A DNA stretch of 10,504 bases from Stercoripulliclostridium_A sp045535235. Lineage in GTDB: Bacteria > Bacillota > Clostridia > Christensenellales > DTU072. Numbering within the stretch: the first letter of the stretch is position 1; every line of letters begins with the position of its first letter. The stretch covers positions 1 through 10,504 of the forward strand of contig JAZSLG010000068.1 in the NCBI GenBank assembly GCA_045535235.1, in the 5' to 3' direction. The notes beneath the pieces are model-generated. The model made no database searches, was not told the DNA's origin, and worked only from the letters and a program-made list of their open reading frames with translations. Shown here one piece after another: positions 5,276 through 10,504 of this stretch. The position numbers were made by a program, and so were the translations under genes.

Positions 5276-6769
5276 ATGAGTGATACAAAAGAAAATACTA
5301 ATCCTAACGTTGAAATACACGAAGAGATGGTAAGTAGAGCAAAATCAATATCAATTAGCCCAAAGGCAGTAATAGTAGGCATAGTAGTTGTGCTTACTTT
5401 ATTTATTACGGCCTATATTTTAACTTTCGTACTAGACAAAGGAAGTTTTTTGAGAGACGCCGACGGCTCCATTATCGTAGGTACCTATCAAGTTGACGAA
5501 ACCTTAGACGGCATAAAGTGGTGGCAATTTTTGCTTGCACCGTTTATGATACTTTTACCCACTACCGAGGGCAGTATGACGGTGTGGGCAATACTCTTAC
5601 TTCTTTTGATTATAGGTGCAATTTTTACTGCTCTTGACGATAGTGGGATATTGGTTTATATGGTGGAGTATCTTAACTATAAGCTGGGGCATCGTAAATA
5701 TTTGCTACTTACCATAATGACCTTTGCACTAATGTTTCTTGGCAGTTCGGCCGGCATGTTCGAGGAACTTATACCTCTAGTTCCGGTTATTGTAATGCTT
5801 TCTTACGCGCTCGGTTGGGACGCTCTCGTTGGACTTGGTGTTAGCGTACTTGCACCTTGTTTTGGCTTTTCAGCAGCGGTTGTGAATCCCTTTACGGTAG
5901 GCGTTGCGCAATCGATAGGCGGTATACCCATGTATTCGGGTATTGGACTAAGGATACTAACATTCTTCCTAGCTTACGGCATACTTATGGCTTTTATTAT
6001 CCCTTACGCTAAAAAAGTGGAGAAAAACCCCGAGAAATCCATGGTTTACGCTCTTGACCTTGAACGCAAAAAGAACTTCAGTTTTCGCGTAGAGGAGTTT
6101 AAGGAGGAAAAGGGTAAAAATAAGGCCCTTGCTTGGTTTGGCGCTTGGATGATTCTCATTGTTGTCCTCGCGTTAATTTCTATAGCGGTACCGGTACTTG
6201 CAGATTATTTAATGTATATAATTCTCGCCGTCTACGTTATTGCGGGCATAGGCGCTTGCATAATGTGTGGCGAAAGGGGAAAACGACTATTCAAAAACCT
6301 TGGAAAGGGGATGCTTACTTTGCTCCCGGCCGTAGCACTCATCTTGGTCGCAGGCGGGATTAGATATATAGTGGAAGAGGGCGATATAATGGATACCATC
6401 CTTTACCACATAGTAAATTTGATTGGAGATAGAGGCGGATTTGGTACTACGATATTAATTTATTTGCTGATTTTCGTATTTGAACTATTTATTCAATCGG
6501 GTTCGGCAAAGGTTTTCCTACTCATGCCCATGGTTTACGATATTTGCGCCATGGTAGGAATCGACCCCCAAGTTTCCGTATTGGCATTCTGCTTTGCCGA
6601 TGGGTTTGCAAACGTATTGTTGCCCACCAACGCAGGACTACTCCTCATTTTGGGACTTACAACCGTTGACTATGCAAAATGGGTGCGTTGGAGTTTGAAG
6701 ATACATTTAGCGTTATTTGGTGCAACGCTAGGCGTACTTGCTCTCGCACAGTTCGTCGTATACGCCTAA
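5276..6769 (+). CDS. YfcC/DcuC family carrier (possible amino acid or arginine/ornithine transporter)
   Basis: This 497-residue permease has a hydrophilic N-terminus of about 28 residues and roughly a dozen hydrophobic helices. The YfcC pattern is clear: a periplasmic-loop-like segment after helix 1 (KGSFLRDADG then GTYQVD, 55-74), GSSAGMFEELIPLVP at 156-170, NPFTVGVAQ at 204-212 in the first half, then SGSAKVFLLMP and LLPTNAGLL in the second. The two Asn/Pro-containing motifs are the re-entrant substrate-site elements of this ion-transporter group. Members are annotated as C4-dicarboxylate carriers, but some YfcC-type proteins act as the arginine/ornithine exchanger ArcD (for example in pneumococcus). 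The adjacent ArgD-like aminotransferase favours an amino acid substrate such as ornithine or arginine; this is inference. The gene starts 3 bases after the hydrolase stop, with only a weak GGAA upstream. A cytoplasmic loop of about 40 charged residues lies at about 245-285. Confidence 0.9.
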   Translation: MSDTKENTNPNVEIHEEMVSRAKSISISPKAVIVGIVVVLTLFITAYILTFVLDKGSFLRDADGSIIVGTYQVDETLDGIKWWQFLLAPFMILLPTTEGSMTVWAILLLLLIIGAIFTALDDSGILVYMVEYLNYKLGHRKYLLLTIMTFALMFLGSSAGMFEELIPLVPVIVMLSYALGWDALVGLGVSVLAPCFGFSAAVVNPFTVGVAQSIGGIPMYSGIGLRILTFFLAYGILMAFIIPYAKKVEKNPEKSMVYALDLERKKNFSFRVEEFKEEKGKNKALAWFGAWMILIVVLALISIAVPVLADYLMYIILAVYVIAGIGACIMCGERGKRLFKNLGKGMLTLLPAVALILVAGGIRYIVEEGDIMDTILYHIVNLIGDRGGFGTTILIYLLIFVFELFIQSGSAKVFLLMPMVYDICAMVGIDPQVSVLAFCFADGFANVLLPTNAGLLLILGLTTVDYAKWVRWSLKIHLALFGATLGVLALAQFVVYA

Positions 6770-6776
6770 AGGAGAT
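6768..6776 (+). promoter_or_regulatory. Ribosome binding site of the aminotransferase gene
   Basis: AAAGGAGAT overlaps the end of the carrier's stop codon, with GGAG 7 bases before the ATG at 6782. It is the strongest Shine-Dalgarno in this operon. Upstream members rely on weak or absent ones, so the aminotransferase may be translated at a higher and independent rate. Confidence 0.8.
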
Positions 6777-6781
6777 TAATT

Positions 6782-7981
6782 ATGACTAAGTTTGAAGAAA
6801 TTAAAGCACGTGATAAAAAGTATTTTATGAACACCTATGCCCCGGTAGACGTTGCTTTCGAGTATGGCGACGGTTGCTATTTGACGGATACCGAAGGCAA
6901 AACCTATCTTGACTTTTTGAGTGGTATTGCAGTAAATGCGCTAGGATATAATCATCCTGTGTTTGTTAACGCGATTACAGAACAAGCCAAGAAAGTAAGT
7001 ATAGTCTCCAATTATTTTTACAACGAAACCCGCGGTCTGATGGCGGAGCAATTGGTAAAAGGTACCCATCTATCAAAAGCCTTCTTTGGTAATAGTGGAG
7101 CAGAAGCAAACGAGTGTGCCATTAAGCTTGCAAGAAAGTATTTTAAGGTTAAAGGTGAAAACCGCTTTAAGATTGTTACGGCGGTTCAATCTTTCCACGG
7201 CAGAACGCTTGCTACCGTTACTGCTACCGGACAAGAAAAGTACAACAAACCCTTTGCCCCTCTACCCGAGGGAATTGGAATTTATATTCCCTACAACGAT
7301 GAAGACGCGCTACGTAATGCGCTTGAAGACAATGAAGTCGCAGGCTTAATGTTGGAGCCTATTCAAGGAGAGGGAGGTATAATTCCGGCAAGTGAAAGTT
7401 ACCTTAAGCTTGCCGATAGTTTGACTAAGGAAAAAGGCGTGTTGCTTATTCTAGACGAAGTGCAAACCGGTGCGGGAAGAACGGGTAAATTTTGGGCTTT
7501 CGAGCATTACGGTATAACTCCGGATATTATCACTTGTGCTAAAGGAATTGGTGGTGGAGTACCCATATCCGCTTGTTTGGCAACCGAAACAGTTGCAAAT
7601 GCCTTTGTACCCGGTGATCATGGTACAACGTTTGGCGCTCAACCTTTAGTTACTGCAGTAGGATACGCAGTATGCAGTAAAATTAGAGAAGAGGGCTTCA
7701 TGGATGAGGTTGCAAGAAAGGGCGAATATCTTATGCAAGGACTAAAAAAACTTAATGATAATCGTATTGTAGCCGTTAGAGGAAAGGGATTAATAGTAGG
7801 TGCCGAAACCGTTAACGGGGACTTTGCCAAGGAGGTTTACAATCGCATGTTTAAGAAGGGATTTATTCTTAACGTGTGTGGTGGAAAGGTGCTTCGTTTT
7901 GTACCTCCGCTAATAATCACTACGGAGCAAATAGACCAAATGCTTCTTGCCTTAAAAGAAACGTTTGCTGAAATTAAGTAG
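6782..7981 (+). CDS. argD: Class III PLP aminotransferase, acetylornithine/ornithine aminotransferase type
   Basis: This 399-residue cytoplasmic enzyme has the length of ArgD. Motifs run in order: YLDFLSGIAVNALGYNHP (42-59), GNSGAEANE phosphate-binding loop (103-111), SFHGRT for cofactor stacking (137-142), EPIQGEGG (192-199), LDEVQTGAGRTG with D225 binding the PLP ring nitrogen (224-235), and the Schiff-base lysine K254 in CAKGIGGG. T283 sits in HGTTFGAQP, where most relatives have TFGGNP. The reaction is transfer of the delta-amino group of N-acetylornithine (or ornithine) to 2-oxoglutarate. No other arginine biosynthesis gene is in the window. Placement beside a transporter and a Crp/Fnr regulator could instead mean ornithine catabolism (RocD-like) or another omega-amino acid. 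The symbol reflects family resemblance rather than proven role. It is last in the operon and followed by a terminator. Confidence 0.88.
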   Translation: MTKFEEIKARDKKYFMNTYAPVDVAFEYGDGCYLTDTEGKTYLDFLSGIAVNALGYNHPVFVNAITEQAKKVSIVSNYFYNETRGLMAEQLVKGTHLSKAFFGNSGAEANECAIKLARKYFKVKGENRFKIVTAVQSFHGRTLATVTATGQEKYNKPFAPLPEGIGIYIPYNDEDALRNALEDNEVAGLMLEPIQGEGGIIPASESYLKLADSLTKEKGVLLILDEVQTGAGRTGKFWAFEHYGITPDIITCAKGIGGGVPISACLATETVANAFVPGDHGTTFGAQPLVTAVGYAVCSKIREEGFMDEVARKGEYLMQGLKKLNDNRIVAVRGKGLIVGAETVNGDFAKEVYNRMFKKGFILNVCGGKVLRFVPPLIITTEQIDQMLLALKETFAEIK

Positions 7982-7990
7982 TAAAAATTC

Positions 7991-8014
7991 ACGCCTCGTA
8001 ATCGAGGCGTTTTT
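7991..8014. terminator. Bidirectional intrinsic terminator between convergent genes
   Basis: A perfect 8-bp stem, ACGCCTCG (7991-7998) with CGAGGCGT (8003-8010), encloses the loop TAAT. It is followed by TTTTT on the plus strand. On the minus strand it is followed, after GAA, by TTTTT from the A-run at 7983-7987. It lies 9 bases after the aminotransferase stop and 2 bases after the ABC gene stop, so it can serve both. Confidence 0.92.
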
Positions 8015-8016
8015 CA

Positions 8017-10504
8017 TTAGTCTTTTTTGCGAATTATCGCAAGTGGTTTAACGTTTCTTATTGCAATTATAGGGGCAAAAGCCGAAATTAACGTTGTTAA
8101 AATTATTATCAACAAATCAATAACGAGCGCAATTGGGTCAAAGTTTATTATATCTAAATCTTCCAGCATACTGCTTTCCATTAGTACCATAAAACTATCG
8201 CTCAAAATGTTGTTCGCTATATTGGTTGCGAAGTACAAGCCTAGGGTAGAAACTAGGCAAATTAGCACGCCGGCAAATATTACTTGCAAGATAAAAATGA
8301 GAGATATATTGCCCATATCCGTACCTAAGGCACGCATTACGCCAATCTCATAGTTGCGTTTTTTTACGTTACTAAAGCCAAAGGAAATTAGTATCATGCA
8401 ACCGGCAACGCAAAGGAAAATGGCAATAAGCAAGAATAAATCTTTGAATACCACAACTATTTCCGATATGGAAGAAATTGCCTTGAAAAAACCGGAATCG
8501 GCGTAAAAGTTTAACTCGTCGGCTTTGTTTGATAGCGCAACCACGTTCTCTAAATTATCAAAATATAAAGCGTAGGGATGGATTTCGTACTGACGAAGGA
8601 AATCTACGTCACCGGGATCAAAAAACGCATATTTATCGCTAAGGCCCACGATTGTAAACGTTTTGGTAAAATATTCCGTTCTCTCGCCTGTAAAGTAGAT
8701 TGGATACATCTTAATGGTGATTTGTCTTTTGACGAAATTAGGGTCATCGGTGCTTTCCAACGTTGTTTTGAAATAGGTGTTATATAGGCCGATAGGGAAA
8801 ATTATTTCGCCGGCTTGAACGTCGTAACCGCCTTCTACGTCGGGGTAACTATCGAGTATTTCTACAAAGAAAAATCTTCCGTCATCGGTATAAATATCGG
8901 CGTTTTGTATACGGGCGAATTGTCTATATTCAATATTATTGGCATCGTCGAAAAAGTTTGTATTAGTGGTGTACGCAACGTTATAGTATACGTTAAAATC
9001 ATCAAGCATATTTACGTATTCTTCACTAATAAGAAACTCGCGTGTTTGTAGACCGGCGCCATTCGAGTGAAATATTTCGTAATACTTGTCAATGGTGCTT
9101 TTGTATTTTGTTTTGTAATCCGTTTCTATAACGGCATTAATATACCCGCGTTGTTGGAATTTGATACCAACTATATGTTGATAATCCGGATATTTGGTAG
9201 GATGATAAAACGTTATACAATCCGCAACGTAATCGGTAATGATAATGCCACCCGGCATTTGTGTTTCGGCTTTGGCGAGGTAATTTAGTTTACCGTCCTT
9301 GCCAAAGTGCTTTAGTAGATACGCCTCGTCGCAAACCAGCACGCCAACGTTTTCATGTGCGTACAAATTTCCGTAATTATCCTTGTTATCGGGGTTTTTC
9401 AAAAGCTCTATCGAGTGAGTTTGTTCTGACATGGCAAGCGTCCAATTATACAACGGGTAGACGTTACCGGTGTAGCCGGTGTCGAGGAAGGCATTGACGT
9501 CGCTCTCCGTTACTTCAACAAGCCCATCCGTTGCTAGCTTGTTTGTCACTTTGTTTTTAATATAACCCTTTTGTAATACTAAAACATCGGATTTAGATTC
9601 CTTAATTGCGCGATTTAGCGTTGCATCCTTATCAAAAGAGGCAAAAAGTTGGCACAAGCCGAACATGATAATTATTAGAGAAACCATTATCACGGACAAG
9701 ATAAAGCTGGGTAATTTTTTCTTTAGAAAGGAATAGGAAATTTCCAAAGATTTTTTAGGCGTTATCTTAGATTTGAACAACTTTACACTAGGTTGAGAGG
9801 AAAGCGTGAAGGGGATTTCTTCCGTTGGTGTAAATAAAGTTGAAGACTGCTCTAGCTTGCATCCACCACGCTCTAGTCTATCGTTTATGTTTCGTAGTTC
9901 TTCTTCACTAAGACTTTTCTTTTGGGGAATAACGATTTTATCTTCCGTGATAACGACCTCGGCGTTAGCATGAGGATTGCGCTCACAATCGTTAATTATT
10001 TTACCATCGGCGATTTCTATAATTCTATCACCGTATTTTTCTGCGTCGTCGGGATTGTGCGAAACGACGAGTACCAACTTTTCTTGTGAAATTGTTTTTA
10101 GCGTTTCAAGCACTTGTTTTGCACTCAAACTGTCAAGATTGCCGGTAGGCTCGTCAGCTAAGATTAATTCAGGATTTTTTATAATTGCTCTAGCAATAGC
10201 TACGCGTTGGCGTTGTCCGCCCGATAGCTCTTTTGGAAATCTTTCCAGTAAATCTGCGATATCTAATTTGTTCGCAACTTCTTCTAGTTTGCTTTCACCC
10301 TCTTTGCCTTGAATATCGAGAGAAAGCAAAACGTTCTTTTTAACGGTAAAGCTTTCTATCAAACAATAATCTTGGAATACGAAACCTACGTATGAATTGC
10401 GATACTCGGCATATTCTTTTTCCGTAAAATTTACAAGAGAGTTTCCGTTGGCAATAACGTCGCCACTCGTTATACTATCTAGCCCACCGAGTAAGTTTAA
10501 TAGG
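8017..10504 (-). CDS. ABC transporter ATPase-permease fusion, MacB-like, N-terminus missing
   Basis: The frame stays open to the right edge, giving 828 visible residues. The gene starts beyond the window, and the TTG at 10362 is internal. The ATPase domain begins just after Walker A: a LLNLLGGLDS stretch, Q-loop in FVFQD, signature LSGGQ (93-97), Walker B and D-loop LILADEPTGNLD (about 114-125), and H-loop VVSHNPDD. This is the LolD/MacB subfamily. A linker of about 85 residues leads to a first membrane helix at about 264-289. An extracytoplasmic domain of about 400 residues follows, rich in Asp, Tyr and Asn. Three further helices lie at about 688-709, 732-760 and 789-814, with the FtsX-type motif YEIGVMRALGTD between the first two. 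Such proteins act as mechanotransmitters or exporters of peptides, lipoproteins or antibiotics rather than classical pumps. The stop is TAA, just before the shared terminator. The substrate cannot be told. Confidence 0.92.
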   Translation of the reverse strand, partial: LLNLLGGLDSITSGDVIANGNSLVNFTEKEYAEYRNSYVGFVFQDYCLIESFTVKKNVLLSLDIQGKEGESKLEEVANKLDIADLLERFPKELSGGQRQRVAIARAIIKNPELILADEPTGNLDSLSAKQVLETLKTISQEKLVLVVSHNPDDAEKYGDRIIEIADGKIINDCERNPHANAEVVITEDKIVIPQKKSLSEEELRNINDRLERGGCKLEQSSTLFTPTEEIPFTLSSQPSVKLFKSKITPKKSLEISYSFLKKKLPSFILSVIMVSLIIIMFGLCQLFASFDKDATLNRAIKESKSDVLVLQKGYIKNKVTNKLATDGLVEVTESDVNAFLDTGYTGNVYPLYNWTLAMSEQTHSIELLKNPDNKDNYGNLYAHENVGVLVCDEAYLLKHFGKDGKLNYLAKAETQMPGGIIITDYVADCITFYHPTKYPDYQHIVGIKFQQRGYINAVIETDYKTKYKSTIDKYYEIFHSNGAGLQTREFLISEEYVNMLDDFNVYYNVAYTTNTNFFDDANNIEYRQFARIQNADIYTDDGRFFFVEILDSYPDVEGGYDVQAGEIIFPIGLYNTYFKTTLESTDDPNFVKRQITIKMYPIYFTGERTEYFTKTFTIVGLSDKYAFFDPGDVDFLRQYEIHPYALYFDNLENVVALSNKADELNFYADSGFFKAISSISEIVVVFKDLFLLIAIFLCVAGCMILISFGFSNVKKRNYEIGVMRALGTDMGNISLIFILQVIFAGVLICLVSTLGLYFATNIANNILSDSFMVLMESSMLEDLDIINFDPIALVIDLLIIILTTLISAFAPIIAIRNVKPLAIIRKKD

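Noticed and set aside
8017..10362. Translation of the ABC gene starting at the TTG at 10362
   Set aside because: The upstream frame to 10504 is open and encodes conserved ATPase sequence including the Q-loop. A start here would delete the nucleotide-binding core.
1..10504. CRISPR array, tRNA, IS element, prophage or defence genes
   Set aside because: No direct repeat array, cloverleaf-like stretch, transposase or integrase motif or terminal inverted repeats were found. Nearly every base lies in an ordinary transport, regulation or metabolism gene.

Overview
The window looks like the chromosome of an uncultured, low-to-moderate GC Bacillota (clostridial) bacterium. This rests on the AT-rich intergenic DNA, a sigma-A type promoter, Shine-Dalgarno-led and tightly packed operons, and protein families common in anaerobic Clostridia: a two-gene ChrA pair, a cysteine-rich Crp/Fnr regulator, a YfcC/DcuC-type carrier and a MacB-like ATPase-permease fusion. 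The assignment is inference; there is no rRNA or marker gene to settle it. Coding density is very high, only one intergenic gap exceeds 100 bases, and I see no tRNA, CRISPR array, IS element or prophage gene.

Layout: (A) 1-1773, plus strand: the end of a first ChrA-type subunit, a complete second ChrA-type subunit and a metallo-beta-lactamase-fold hydrolase, closed by a strong hairpin terminator (1777-1806). (B) 1821-3508, minus strand: an unrecognised helical soluble protein followed, with a one-base overlap, by an auxin-efflux-carrier (AEC) family permease. (C) 3509-3656: divergent promoter region with a clear plus-strand promoter and an inverted repeat at the predicted transcription start. 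(D) 3657-7981, plus strand: Crp/Fnr-family regulator, membrane-anchored alpha/beta hydrolase (YqkD-like), YfcC/DcuC-family carrier and ArgD-like class III aminotransferase, apparently one operon with gaps of 2, 3 and 12 bases, ended by a terminator at 7991-8014. (E) 8017-10504, minus strand: a large ABC ATPase-permease fusion whose N-terminus, including Walker A, lies beyond the window.

How the parts may work together: operon D pairs a putative redox or metabolite sensor with a carrier from a family that includes arginine/ornithine exchangers and an aminotransferase of the acetylornithine/ornithine type. A regulated amino-acid uptake and transamination module is a reasonable guess. The dyad at 3606-3629 has the TGT-N10-ACA spacing of CRP/FNR sites and could be the regulator's own operator. 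It could also influence the divergent AEC operon. No defence system or clearly novel machinery is evident. The points most worth a second look are the operator, the cysteine cluster of the regulator, the unrecognised 242-residue protein coupled to the AEC permease, and the Asp-to-Glu change in the MBL-fold protein.
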